Positions 13,740-25,763 of a stretch of 64,000 bases of DNA are shown one piece after another (within the stretch, counting starts at the first letter, position 1; each line of letters begins with the position of its first letter). A program made the translations under genes and the position numbers. The notes under the pieces were generated by a model. The model was given only the letters and a program-made list of their open reading frames with translations, searched no databases and was not told the DNA's origin. The DNA lies in NCBI GenBank assembly GCA_018907035.1, contig JACCIC010000021.1:925001-989000 (forward strand), in the 5' to 3' direction. This DNA is from Sycobia sp. Sy_11 (taxonomy: Eukaryota; Arthropoda; Insecta; Hymenoptera; Epichrysomallidae).

Positions 13740-14068
13740 TAAGACAGCGAAATATCCCGTTTAAATAGAAATAAATTACGAAATTCGAGGAAAAAAAAAA
13801 TTCCCTACCCAAAAGCTCTGCGAGAAAAGTAAAATGTAAAGCCGACCCGCTTGAACGGTGTTTTATTCCACATGCCTGAGGGACTACACCCTTCCGCCCT
13901 CCCTCTCCGCCGCGCGTCCACGGAACCCCGAGGCCAACCTTTCCATTTCCAATTCAGCCGAGTCACTTGGAAATTCGCTCCACTGCCCGTCGAGTATATC
14001 CGGAGACGGTCCGCGGCAGATACTTTTACCCTCGCTCACCGATGCGACGGCGTAGGCGGCGTCACTCT

Positions 14069-14071
<3 letters not shown>

Positions 14072-14104
<33 letters not shown>
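14072..14104. repeat. (CT)n microsatellite
   Basis: 33 bp of pure CT. It lies 77 bp upstream of a (GA)n array, so the two are complementary in inverted orientation. Confidence 0.97.
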
Positions 14105-14106
<2 letters not shown>

Positions 14107-14181
14107 GCAAATCGCGACTCACTAGATCGCGGATTTTACGGAGCCGCCGCAAAAGGCAATAGAAAGGGGCAAAGAGAGAAC

Positions 14182-14226
<45 letters not shown>
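14182..14226. repeat. (GA)n microsatellite
   Basis: About 45 bp of GA with one AA interruption near 14190. Confidence 0.97.
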
Positions 14227-14227
<1 letters not shown>

Positions 14228-14435
14228 CAATTGTACGATGAGCCCGCGGATATCGAAACAGCGACGTCGCATCGACCGACGATGCGCCTCGGCTTCCAGA
14301 GGGATTCGATCGAACTACTATTCCTCCCCCCCTCCATTATGTTCACACCCGACGCCAATTAATCGCGCAGGGCCTATATTTACCCGACGTATTATCGAGC
14401 TGAGTTAATCAAACGGAGCGGTGAACGGGCATTTT

Positions 14436-14439
<4 letters not shown>

Positions 14440-14469
<30 letters not shown>
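14440..14469. repeat. (GA)n microsatellite
   Basis: About 30 bp of pure GA. Confidence 0.97.
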
Positions 14470-14471
<2 letters not shown>

Positions 14472-14859
14472 TTTCGTTCCACTCTTGGGTTGGCTCATGC
14501 AGTGCACGATGCCTCACATTCACCGGGGGGGGGGGCACGGTAAGCCACCCCCACCCTTCCCGCCTCTGCTGCACATATGATTCGCACGATCCGTTGTTTT
14601 CCATCGCGCGTCCGCCGTCAAATTACAATTAAGCTACGGCGAGAAAAAGAGTGGAGGGGAGGGGACGCCGTGTAATTAACGCGGGGGCCGGGGAAGGATT
14701 GGACGGACAGCTGGGTGTACGAGGGATGAGTCATTTGTATTAATTCGCATACTCGTAAACTACCAGCTTGTTTTAACGCTCGGGTATTCGGTTGATCCGC
14801 GGGACGTTCAAACAATGAGGCATTTGTTCACGGGACGTTGGGATCGGTAATTTTTTTAA

Positions 14860-16430
14860 TTTAATTTACAGCAGGCTCTTTCTTTGCACTGTTTTTGTTG
14901 TTTTTTTTTTGTTTTTTTTTTTTTTATTTTTTACGAGAAATAGAATTTCATTCGTTCTGCAGTGCAGTATTTAGGGTTGAACAGAAACAGAAAAACAAGA
15001 AAAGAACAAAAGAAATTGCTTGTAAGGGAATGTCGAAGAAGCTAATTTTGATCGAGGTAATGCGGGAAACTATTCAGTAAGTGTCGTTATCTAAGATAGG
15101 AAGGTAAAACTAGTTTCCCGGTTGAATACACAGATTCGAAAGTTCGTTGGTGGGGCGGAAGGTAGGTAGGTTTAAAGGTTTAGGGACACTGAGTTTTCAA
15201 ATTTTCCTTAAGTATCTCCAATGATACTGTTTTCTTCTTTAATTCCGGCGAATCGGCTGTGCTCGGGGGATAGAACGAAATTTCGTCCGCCAGATGAAAA
15301 AAAATCGCTGTTCGCTTATTTTCTAAATACTTGTTTATTGTTGATACTGATCCAAATTGTCAAATATCGAAGTACACACCAGGCGTGATTTTGTTTAATA
15401 TTGCGTTGTACCAAGACAGCTTTTCGTCTGCATCTCTCCTGGCTGGAGAGAAATTCCTTTTCCAAGGAATTATCTGTAAATATCAGTCATTCGTTTAGAA
15501 TTTGCATTTGAACATAATACATTAGGCTGACATTCGAATGCTATTATTTCTTAAATAAATACGTAATCGGTAATGCACAGTTGGGGAAAAAACAAAGCTT
15601 CTCTACCTTATCGGAACACGGAACATTTTTAGAAGTTTAGAAGTTCAATTATTTCATGGATCATACGATTGTTCGATTCTAACTATTAAAGCCAACGCAT
15701 AAAACGTTATACCCTAAAGAATAAAGAGTCTATTGAAGCTGTTTACAAAAAAAAAGAAAAATGCTTTTTTATTTCTCTTATTTGATCGTTGTAAAATCTT
15801 TTGCCGGCGGCAGATTTTATTATCCTTTTATACATTCTCGTTCTTCTAAATCCGTGGAAAACATTTTATTTAAAATTGCTTTTCCTTTACTACTGTATTA
15901 CGTAGTTACTATTGTACTCGAGGCTTTACCGAAGTCGTGCCGGAATACAAGAAATAGATAAGTTCTACCGAAAATAATGTTTCGAGTCTTCTTCGGCACC
16001 AGTATACAAACATATGTAAATGAAACGGTATTAATGACTATCGTTAATCGTAATGATTTGGAGCATAATTTTGATTAGACCCAATAGAAGTTCCTATAAA
16101 TAGTGTGTTGTTATCGCTAATTCGACCAACTTACGTATGCAGTAAATTGTGACTATAAAAATAATGTGAATCCAAGCGAAAAATCTGTTTCTCGCTATAA
16201 CATTAAAAAAAGTATTTTTCGTATATCCATATTAAGAGTCGTAGGATTCTTTAAATTTAAAGGTACATTTGCATGAAATGTAAAATTGAACGTTGCTCAA
16301 AATATTAATGTACATGACAATGAAAAAGAAATCAAATTTTCTAATAGTAATAGTTTCAATACGAATAAAAAAATACAATAAATAATTTTTTATCGGTCAA
16401 TTATACCAACGTAATGAGTCGCCCGCGCGA
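14860..16430. other. AT-rich non-coding DNA
   Basis: Poly-T-rich segment at 14890-14935. Otherwise stop-dense with nothing recognisable. Confidence 0.55.
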
Positions 16431-16687
16431 TAATTCCGCCGTTTTAAGCGGTTACTAAAAATATGATATCAGTTCTGCTTTGCGCGGGGTTTGCATATGA
16501 CTGTAAAGAATGCGACACTGTATATCGGGATTTGGGTGAGGGGATGACGAGGATGCCCGAGCACTTGACGGAAGAGGATGCTCGCTTGAAATCGGCCATA
16601 GTTGTTCAAAATACGTGGAAACAATAGCGACGAGCGCTCTCTTTGAAGAGCCGCGATCTCGCTTATTCTCACTCGCTCGCTCGTTCA

Positions 16688-16689
<2 letters not shown>

Positions 16690-16744
<55 letters not shown>

Positions 16745-16782
16745 TGTCTCTTTTTCTCTCTTTCTCTCTCTTTCTCTTTCAG
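16690..16782. repeat. (CT)n microsatellite with imperfect tail
   Basis: Pure CT at 16690-16740, followed by a pyrimidine-only imperfect CT/TTTCTC tail to about 16782. Confidence 0.96.
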
Positions 16783-16914
16783 TATCCAAACTAATTGGCT
16801 CGGGCTCAACAGCCCCGGGGGCGGTGCGGAAAAATTCGCGAGCAATCCATTTTTTTCAACGATAAATCGTATCGGACTTATGCCGCTAGTCGAACCAATA
16901 ACTACCCCTGTATA

Positions 16915-16918
<4 letters not shown>

Positions 16919-16954
<36 letters not shown>
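16919..16954. repeat. (CA)n microsatellite
   Basis: About 36 bp of pure CA. Confidence 0.97.
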
Positions 16955-16957
<3 letters not shown>

Positions 16958-17305
16958 CGCATGTAACTTTTACGGCATATACGATAATGGGTTTGCTCGA
17001 TGCTTGCTACATTTGCCGTTAGTAACTATAAAAAGAAGGGGAAGAAAGAAAAAAAAAGGAAAAATTACTGGACCGAGCAGAAGGGAGGTCCGATACGCAG
17101 CAGAGAGCAGCGGCGCGAATGACGATCGTTCGATTAGTCGCGCAGCGGACAAAAGTGTATATATATATATATCCCGCGCGATGTAAGAAGCTACTCGAGT
17201 GAAGTTAAATTACTGCCAGTGAGATAGAGGGGGAGGGGGAGGTTGGTATAGTAATTTCAAAAAAAAAAAAAAGAAAGTCAAGCCTTTTCTAAATCATTAA
17301 ATCTC

Positions 17306-17308
<3 letters not shown>

Positions 17309-17354
<46 letters not shown>
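17309..17354. repeat. (TA)n microsatellite
   Basis: About 46 bp of uninterrupted TA. Confidence 0.97.
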
Positions 17355-17355
<1 letters not shown>

Positions 17356-19040
17356 CTCTCTTTGACCTCTTATCCTACTTAAAAAGTTCGCATTTGTTAC
17401 TAACTCCATATCTATCCTGTGTGTCATGTTATTCGACAATGTACTCTATCAGATGTTAATCAGCGTCAAAAAATCTATTAAATTTCGGTCTCTTCATGAA
17501 CATGAAGTTTATAAACGAAATTTTCTCTTACGTTTGAGATCGTCGAATTACGTGTAAGAAAACACAACATATGTAAAAAGAATTACTTTATTCGTTTAAA
17601 TTAAATAAAAAGCCATCTGAACTTCATCATTTGCTCGTACAAGGAGAGGCCATGACATTTCAGTCATGGACTTGGCTCAAATTGGTCGAGCTATGTTTAA
17701 TTACCTCATCGATAACCCCTGTTCAATTTTAGGACCAAACACTGTCCCTTTTCCAAGATACCAATACTTTAAATATGAAAATAGTCTATATAACGATGTG
17801 TTGATATCATGTATTGATACAGGCTGTCGATCGTTGCATGCAGTATGAATTTCATGTGTTATCAGTGCAATGTAGATATATTTTAAACAGTACGGGTTTA
17901 ATATAATTTTATAGATAAAATATTAAATTATATACATACCTAAATTTGATTCATCATAGAAATGTAACATATAAATCTCAATCATAATATGCGAATATTA
18001 AATATAAGTTGAATAATCACATTTTACTCAAAGCTGAAGTTATTTATATTTTTTTTATTTTTTTTTTCAGTCCAGATAGAACCAGTGAAATAAATAAGAG
18101 CTTGCATGCTTATAAATTAAATAATTAGTTTCATTTTTTAGAGAAAATAGAAAGAATGTGTAAAAATGAGAAAGAGAATAAATGAGAGATAGAGAGTACA
18201 ACTAATCTAAAGTTCACATAATAATAATAACATGGAAGGATATAATATCATTTTACAGTTGTGTAAAATAAATTGTTACTGTTTTGGCTGAGTAGGAGGG
18301 TGAAAAACTCTCTAGTTTTCCAAGAAACTACTCTTTTAATGAGGAATAAGTGTGCGAATGTCGAGTAAATCATTCGGTTTGTGTATTATTAATAATTGTT
18401 ACCTCAACGTCACAGAAAAATTCGTTTACGCATCGATACGCTAGTGCAGATAAATAATCTATCTACCGAGGAGGCCCAATGGGTAAAAAATCACGCGTAA
18501 AACCAGGAACACCGCTGCCAAAGCGAGAAATCCGTGCGAACAAGGTCCGAAGCTGCTGGTACTAGATTAGGTGTGGTTTACGAAAAAGTACTGTAAAATG
18601 GCCCAGCAGGGCTTTCAACGCTGCTTTCAACACTTGAAAGCAGCGTTGCAAGAACAATAGCCAAGATCTTGGAGAGCAGATGCTACATATCGGCTTGCCA
18701 CATTGACCATATATTTGTAATAAAATCAGAAAACAGCGAGTCCAGTACCTCATGGATCTGTTACCTTCCCACTACCATCTGCTCCATCTGTTTCGGACAA
18801 TACCAAATCGTTTCAGCGGAGTAAGCTTAGCCTCATCTAAAGGTATCAAAAAGTCATTTAATTCATTCCTGACTTAAAAAAAAAAATTAATTTTTTTCCG
18901 AATGCAATTTACAGATTGGCTGGATTATGAGCAAATGTAATAGCTAGACAGTAACAATATTCTGAATACTGTATTTTTTCATTCTCTTATTGAAATAAAA
19001 CATTCATTTTCGTTGGAAATACGAACATATTATGTTGCAG
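17355..19040. other. AT-rich non-coding DNA
   Basis: Mostly stop-dense. A 60-codon ATG-initiated frame at 17666-17848 resembles nothing I know. A GC-richer pocket at about 18470-18800 carries a perfect hairpin (18616-18648). It may be a decayed repeat, but no family motif is visible. Confidence 0.5.
18616..18648. repeat. Perfect inverted repeat, 15-bp arms with 3-nt loop
   Basis: Left arm CAACGCTGCTTTCAA (18616-18630), spacer CAC, right arm TTGAAAGCAGCGTTG (18634-18648). A separate perfect 12-bp palindrome CCAAGATCTTGG follows at 18661-18672. The arms are too short for a typical animal microRNA precursor, and a bacterial-type terminator makes no sense in this context. Confidence 0.9.
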
Positions 19041-19046
<6 letters not shown>

Positions 19047-19105
<59 letters not shown>

Positions 19106-19106
19106 G

Positions 19107-19129
<23 letters not shown>
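19047..19129. repeat. Compound (TA)n-(TG)n microsatellite
   Basis: TA dinucleotides to 19103, then GG and TG dinucleotides to about 19129. Confidence 0.97.
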
Positions 19130-19138
<9 letters not shown>

Positions 19139-19359
19139 CGAAACATAGTTCGAGCCAGAGAACAATTTAATTTGTACGAAATTCCTTTGCGCGAGTCGTC
19201 GTCGAGCTCGCCAGAGAGAAGTAGCTGCAGAAATCGAATTTGACATGTGGGTCTCGCGCAGCTTTTGCGGTGCACAGCCCTTTGAGCCCTATCCGCATTC
19301 CCGTCCTCTCGCTCCCTTTATCAGCCCCCCAATCCTCCTCTACCACCAACCGTCGTTTC

Positions 19360-19362
<3 letters not shown>

Positions 19363-19419
<57 letters not shown>
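19363..19419. repeat. (CT)n microsatellite
   Basis: About 57 bp of pure CT. Confidence 0.97.
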
Positions 19420-19424
<5 letters not shown>

Positions 19425-19960
19425 ATTCTTTCTCCGCAACTAATCTCTTTCCATCGATGACTCCCCGCAGTCAACGGCGAACGCCGACCGCGAAGAATTT
19501 TCACCGCGGATACGCTTGTGGCGCCGCGCTACAGCGGATCGATGGCATCTCGCTTTCAACTTTAATGCCCCCCCCTCCCCGGCGCTCCGACCCCTCCGTC
19601 GGATTGCGGCGACCTCGCGATATATCGCGGCAACGGCGGCAGTGCGACGCCACCGCCGCCGCCGGGGAGTTATGAACCGCGCGAGCTCTGCCCCTCCTCG
19701 TCGCACCCCCACCGCCACCCACTGCCTCGATTGTGCGCGATAATGAAGCCGCTTCCGCCGTCGGTTTTACGCCTGCTCCCTCCGCCCTGCCTGCCCACCC
19801 GCGCCGCCTACGGCTTTTTAGCGCGAGCCGAGGCGAGGCAGCCCGGCTTCTCGCGGAAAATTATTAAAGCCCGAATTGCCGTTGAATTCGCGTATACACA
19901 CGTGCGGAAGGTGGGCGCGCACAATGGAGCGAGTACGGGGGATCTCTAGTATAGGCCGTG

Positions 19961-19961
<1 letters not shown>

Positions 19962-20004
<43 letters not shown>
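19962..20004. repeat. (GA)n microsatellite
   Basis: About 43 bp of pure GA. Confidence 0.97.
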
Positions 20005-20008
<4 letters not shown>

Positions 20009-20099
20009 ATTCTGATGAATGGTGCGTGCCTTATTCGGTGTATTTTCTTTTTTTTTTTTTTTTTAATGCGGAAACGTGGTTAGAGGTGTATAAGACAAA

Positions 20100-20103
<4 letters not shown>

Positions 20104-20135
<32 letters not shown>
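20104..20135. repeat. (GA)n microsatellite
   Basis: About 32 bp of GA. Confidence 0.96.
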
Positions 20136-20140
<5 letters not shown>

Positions 20141-20378
20141 TTAGAGGAGGCGAGAGAGGAATAGAGCTGGTAGAGGAATTGCGTACATGTAGTTCATCGC
20201 GTAACGACAACCTTGAGCATAGAGAATGGTTAACGGGGGAACGCGCAAGCGAAGCTCGATGAGGGGAGTTGGGGTGAACTTGCAATTCGAAGGCAACTTT
20301 TCGAAGAAAAGTTGCGAACAACGGCTGTTGAAAATTGTTTGGATTAGCGGTCGAGAAACTGAGATTAAGAGCGGAAGA

Positions 20379-20404
20379 GTGAGAGAGAAAGAGAGAGAGA
20401 GAGA
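20379..20404. repeat. Imperfect (GA)n run
   Basis: GA dinucleotides with one AAA interruption, followed by ACACA and GATA words. Confidence 0.9.
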
Positions 20405-20739
20405 CACACAGAGAGCGATAGATAGATAAATAGAAAGAAGATTTCTTTGTATATACATGTGGTTCAGAAGATAATGCACTTTAGTTATAAGATTACAATG
20501 AGATATAAATTTTATAACATAATAAAAACATAAAATAACATCTTCTACTCTGTCTGAGATAAGATATATACCTTATATAAAAAATAACCATAAAAGTACG
20601 ATAGAGAAAACGAGAGAGAGAGGGACAGAGAGAGCGAGTGAGAGATTATGTTTTTACATCGTTAAGGAACACAAGGACCCAAATAGCATGTTGTTTTCAA
20701 ATATGAAATAGATCTGAATTAAACTTAGGCCCTGTCTGT

Positions 20740-20764
20740 CTCTGCCTCTCTTTCTCTCTCTCTG

Positions 20765-20826
<62 letters not shown>

Positions 20827-20851
20827 CTCTCTCTCTCTCTCGATCTCTCTG
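20740..20851. repeat. (CT)n microsatellite with imperfect flanks
   Basis: Pure CT at 20771-20823. Imperfect CTGT/TTTC words lie upstream and CGATCTCT words downstream, giving about 110 bp of near-pure pyrimidine. Confidence 0.96.
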
Positions 20852-21391
20852 TATTTAACCGGCAGAAGTTTTTTGTTTTCACGCGACTTATCGGTGACTT
20901 GAATTGCTGGGCGCGCGGGCTTGTTGACGATCAAAAAAAGAAGTTCCGAGACGAAGAAGAAGTTGCGGACAACTTTCGAGCACAATGAAAGTATCAACGC
21001 CATGTTACATGAATCTATTGAAAATAGTTTTGATGATTTAATGCTATTAAGCTTTTTCAAATTTTTAATCTGAATTTAAATATTTTTAAAAGGTCGTAAG
21101 TATATTTGATAATGCGGACGTCACGTACTATTTCCAGTATCATTCTGAGTTTGACGAGTTTTCTGGCTACATTCAAATCCTGCCACATTTAATTTGATTG
21201 TTCAATGCTAAAGATGCATTCTTGACAACAAATTATTATTAAAATTCCGTAAGTAGTAATGGCACACTTCTACCGAATACCACTACCTCTCATGCGTTTA
21301 TTTGATTCTTTGATCCAAATATCAAGTGCTCCACTCTACAATATTTCTTTATTTTAGTGTAGTCATATAGTAATCGAAGCACAACTAGTCG

Positions 21392-21435
<44 letters not shown>

Positions 21436-21680
21436 AGACATCAAATTCTGTTGCTCAGTCAATAAGAAACTCTGAGATTTATAGATTTTCTTTCATCTGA
21501 ATGTACGGAGTACTCGTCGAATGATAAATTTGTTTCAGAAACTCATAAATAACTTGTCAAAATCGCACGTTATATTCGGACATTCAAACGAATTAGCTGA
21601 TTTTCCAAAGTAACGCACCGACGTTATGAAAAAGAAAGAAATAATAATTACTTGGCTAAGCGATGACACCGTTGCGGACA
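20852..21680. other. AT-rich non-coding DNA
   Basis: No gene recognised. A (CT)n array lies at 21394-21431. Confidence 0.5.
21394..21431. repeat. (CT)n microsatellite
   Basis: About 38 bp of pure CT. Confidence 0.97.
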
Positions 21681-22290
21681 GGAGAGAGGGGGGCGGAGTG
21701 TGCCGGTTAAACATTGAAATTCTACATATGTATCTGTGTGCATATAACGTTCGCTCCGAGCACATTGTCAATTGAAAACTGTGCGTTCCGCGAGCGAATT
21801 CGTTCGATCTCCCCCCACGCCTCCCCTCCCATCCCAACCGCGGACCCTCGCTCTGTCTCTCTCGATATATATGCGCCGATACACATTTTATTTGGCGGGA
21901 ACAAATTGCTTTCTGTATCTTTATACATGTACATATACACAGGCACACAAATTCATACACACACGCACACACACACACACATACGTATCTACTACAGAAC
22001 GACAGTTAATTAATAATTGTTTGGCGAAACGCGCTACAAACTGGGACAAAGGCGGGCGCGAGCGCGCCGATACACCATTGTAACTAATTCCTGGTGTGGC
22101 TGCGCAGCCGGGCGAACGCGCGCGCGATCCGTTCCGATAATTATGCCGCGTCTTTTACGCCGTGTCGCAAGAGCGCGAAAAGCGCGCGGATTAATTAAGC
22201 AGCATAGGATCCGAGGCTCACGGTTAAAAGATACTTATTGGATTAATTACGGGACGCGTCGTTCGAATGTTACCTTAGGTGACGATATTA
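21680..22290. other. GC-richer patch
   Basis: CpG-rich words at 21785-21850 and 22040-22200. An imperfect (CA)n run at 21950-21980 separates them. No gene recognised. Confidence 0.45.
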
Positions 22291-22524
22291 TTTATTGAAA
22301 TTCTAATTATCATTTCTGCAGTTCGTTCGGGCGATATTTCATCGATTTTTTATTGATCGAATGATCAAGATCGTTTCTTCAGCGGATTATTTGTGTAACA
22401 TTGGTCCTTGTAGTGATTATAAGTAATCGAGTAGTGTAAATAAATATTATATCTTTTCGAATGCGATTTATGTATCTCATTTTAGCTTCTTAGAAAAAAT
22501 CTAATATTGTCAAAGCATAAAATT

Positions 22525-22944
22525 ATGTTTGAAAGTAGCAATACACTAACTATTATTCATATTGATTTTTTTTTAATAGCACAGCTGTTAAACGAGCTTA
22601 AAAGCATTTCCTATAATAAACTATTTTTATCCAATATACTTAGGTTTCAATTTTGTTATAATGGAGTGGAGCCGCAAAAAGGAGGACCCGACAACGAGAA
22701 CGAAAGAATTTTCGATGTAAATCCATTACTCACCTTCATACTCCATACCAATTTAATCGCATTACATCGGGCCAGTGCTATACTGAAAGCTCGTAAATAT
22801 TTCGTTCCTTTTGAAACGCATTCAATACAACGAAAAGCACAAAAGCAGCAGCAGCAGCAGCAACAACAACAAAATGAAGAAACTGCATTATTGATATTAT
22901 TATTTCAGTGGATCGGATTAATTTACCGAGCTGCCAAAAACTAG
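22525..22944 (+). other. Unsupported 139-codon open frame with a Gln run
   Basis: ATG at 22525, stop at 22942-22944. This is one of the few longer ATG-initiated frames in AT-rich DNA that do not owe their length to a dinucleotide repeat. It encodes a run of nine Gln residues from mixed CAG/CAA codons (about 22845-22871). I recognise no domain. The composition (Leu, Ile, Asn, Lys) is what AT-rich random DNA gives, and no splice or regulatory signals stand out. I consider it probably chance. Confidence 0.1.
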
Positions 22945-23067
22945 ACCTTAGATTAATCTTTTCTTTTTACGCGAACCATGCTGGCAATTTTTAATAGGAC
23001 GGCATTTTTTAAAATTTCTCTAATCCGAGCACTTTAACAGTCGACTTTCTCATCGTTCATTCTGTTT

Positions 23068-23070
<3 letters not shown>

Positions 23071-23099
<29 letters not shown>
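23071..23099. repeat. (CT)n microsatellite
   Basis: About 29 bp of pure CT. Confidence 0.97.
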
Positions 23100-23103
<4 letters not shown>

Positions 23104-23149
23104 CTTCTTTTTTCCGCATAATTTTATAAAATTTCACGGCTTTCGTAAT

Positions 23150-23620
23150 ATGGGCGAAAGCGCGCCGCAATCCGCGCGAAAATGAAAAATAAGCGCGGAC
23201 GCGCAGGGGCCGTAGAGAAGGTCGCGTCGTCGTATCCACATCTAACGTCCTCTATCCTTCCCGCTCCCTCGTCCCCCCGCCCCGCCCCCGTCGGCGTTTG
23301 AAAGAGAAGTATAATACATTTCAGCGCCGTTGAATACATTGCCGGTAAATGACGTAGGGCGAGCATAAATCTGATAAATATAAGTTGCGCGTGCTTTACT
23401 TATATACGTGGAGGCGTTCGTCGTCGGTCGGATCTCGAGGCCAGCCGGGCGCCCTCGCCTCCTCCTTTCCCTTGCTCCGCCGAAAGTCGCCGGACTCGCG
23501 GGTTTCTCCTTTCTGCGGACGAGGGAAAATGGTGTCCGATACGGGGTTTGAGAGTAGAGCAGAAGAGCCTAAACGCAAAAAAAAAAGAAAAACAAAAAAC
23601 AAAGTTATCATTTAAGCCGC
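23150..23620. other. GC/CpG-rich patch
   Basis: CpG-rich. Contains a C-rich tract at 23266-23289 able to form a G-quadruplex on the minus strand. The opposed open frames at 23385-23615 and 23396-23611 are shadows of each other, with no recognisable product. Confidence 0.5.
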
Positions 23621-23775
23621 GATAAGCCCGTCGCTCTATTGCCTACGGGACCTGCGAACCCCGGAAAATATGAACGAAACGGGAGAATTCGCGCAATTAA
23701 AACCTTAATTCTTCCAAGGCTGATGTACGTTCGTGAAAAGCTGCTTTCTCTCATCTCGCCTCCTCTCGCTGCTCT

Positions 23776-24026
23776 CAAGATATATATCTACTATAGTAGT
23801 ATAATATTATAGAGATCTTACATATATATATATCATATATATATATAATATATATATATTACACACATATTTGAATGCAATTCGAAGCAATGGCGGTAGC
23901 TTTGCGCCCCTCGCGGATTTAATTTAATTAATTTGCCACTTCGCTCAATATATATATATCTAATATATATATATATCTATATATATATATTAAGATATAT
24001 ATATATATATATACTATATATACATT
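23776..24026. repeat. Clustered self-complementary AT tracts
   Basis: At least seven short ATATAT blocks are separated by 2-5 nt joints (CTA, TCAT, AAT, TAAG). A non-TA insert at about 23861-23948 splits them. Unlike the other TA arrays here, this is a mosaic of short blocks rather than one long run. Confidence 0.8.
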
Positions 24027-25308
24027 CTGTAACATATAAATATATCTATTCCAGAGTCGGCGTGGTGCGAGTACTATCATTCTACCAATAAGTCTTTATT
24101 GCCACATTGTACAAAAAATTATTATTATGATTATTATTATTATTATTATTCCTTCGTTCATCCAAAAACTTACTTTGAAGAGTATAAAAACAAGTTAATA
24201 AGCAAATTAAAGATTAGGTCACGAAGAATAAAGGATATTTCTAAAGATGAAATAGATTTGTTACGAAAAAAGTTTTTACGACAACTGAAAAATTACTACT
24301 AAAAACTCATATAAATTTTGAAAGAAAGAAATAATTAGATGGAGAATTTATTTACATTAAAATGAAAATTTTAAATTATGTTAATGTATATAAATAATAT
24401 TACATCCTGTAGCATATTGTTTATAATTCTACCTTCACTTTTAATAAATCAATAGTTACGATCGTAATTCATCTAAATCCCTTCAACCTAGACGTTTTTA
24501 TTATCAATTTTGCGGCTTATGTCAAGAAATCCGGATTCAATTAACTTTTTGCAACTTATTTATATATAATTCCCTTCGTTCTCCATGATGAATCTTCTAC
24601 ATCACTTATTACTTAAACTATATATTCGTTTACGAGACGTTACAATTTTGGAAGAAAAAAAATTCAGTTTTTCCTATCCGATTCGAATGCTATTGCTTGA
24701 AGTCCCACAAATATTTACCAATAAATGAAAATACGGTTAACGCAGGGGCAAAACGACCGCGTGGAGCACGTGGGCGATTTAAACGCGCTTACGCGCCTGG
24801 GATTTAAACGCCCACTCGCTCACGTGGATTTTCCACAATTTTATTTATAACGCGCCTCTGGATCATTATCATACACGCTGCAGAGAGGGACAAAGTCTTC
24901 GTGGAACAGATTTCTGTTCGTAAATACAGGCGATATATATATATATTGTATGCTCGAGTAGAGAAGTACGTAATGGAATAAGAAAAAAAATCAAAAGAAT
25001 CGCAGAAAAGCAAAAAAAAAAAAAATAAAACAAAAAAAACAAAAACAAAACTGCTCGGCGATTCGAAGCCGAGGGCGAATACAAGCCACGGATACGCGAT
25101 AGCTCTTGTGCGCCTGCACCGTTTCAAACTCCCCGAACTTTTCTCGCCGGAAACATAGGGGAAAAGTTTTTAAAACGCGCACAACCCGGGCGAGACGTTC
25201 ACTTGCGCAATCAGTTTCGTCTAACGTCTTTCGAATATTTACATAAATGTTCCTGGACGCATAAGGTCTGTGCGTACTTGTAATTTAAGCTCTTTAATAC
25301 AGATATAT

Positions 25309-25309
<1 letters not shown>

Positions 25310-25372
<63 letters not shown>

Positions 25373-25399
25373 AGAGAGAGAGAGAGACACACACACACA
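25310..25399. repeat. Compound (CA)n-(GA)n-(CA)n microsatellite
   Basis: AC dinucleotides at 25310-25364, a GCACAC joint, GA at 25371-25387, then AC again to 25399. Confidence 0.96.
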
Positions 25400-25706
25400 T
25401 ATCGCGAAATTCAAAGAAAACTTACGCTACTTTTTCCCCTGATAATTAGATATTTATAATTCTGAGATTAATAGTACCGTGACATATTTTTTAAAAGGTT
25501 TTAAAAATCTGGGTTGACTTTTATATAAATCGATCTAAATTGTGATTTATTAATATTAACCGTCTTTGTCGCTTACAGTATGAATATAACAGCTCGTGAC
25601 TCAGTGATGAAATTCTACAGTTTATATGCCAAGGCATAAACTTGGAACTAACTTCTAAATTTTGATGTCAATAAAATATTCACGACTACTCCGGATATAC
25701 AATGAG

Positions 25707-25709
<3 letters not shown>

Positions 25710-25761
<52 letters not shown>
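25710..25761. repeat. (TA)n microsatellite
   Basis: About 52 bp of uninterrupted TA. Confidence 0.97.

Positions 25762-25763
<2 letters not shown>

Larger units (their letters stand above)
13830..14860. other. GC-rich patch with facing CT and GA arrays
   Basis: CpG-rich, no recognisable gene. Contains (CT)n at 14072-14104, (GA)n at 14182-14226 and 14440-14469, and a 10-G run at 14526-14535. Confidence 0.5.
19140..20260. other. GC/CpG-rich patch bracketed by CT and GA arrays
   Basis: Densely CpG-rich from about 19440 to 19920. It has (CT)n at 19363-19419 on its left side, and (GA)n at 19962-20004 and 20104-20135 on its right. Overlapping open frames occur on both strands with no recognisable domain. 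Confidence 0.5.

Noticed and set aside
18616..18648. Hairpin as microRNA precursor
   Set aside because: Arms of 15 bp with a 3-nt loop are too short for an animal pre-miRNA, and the flanks do not extend the pairing.
24685..24705. Partial resemblance to the miR-137 seed region (TATTGCTTGA)
   Set aside because: Only about 10 nt match and the mature sequence then diverges; no precursor hairpin seen.
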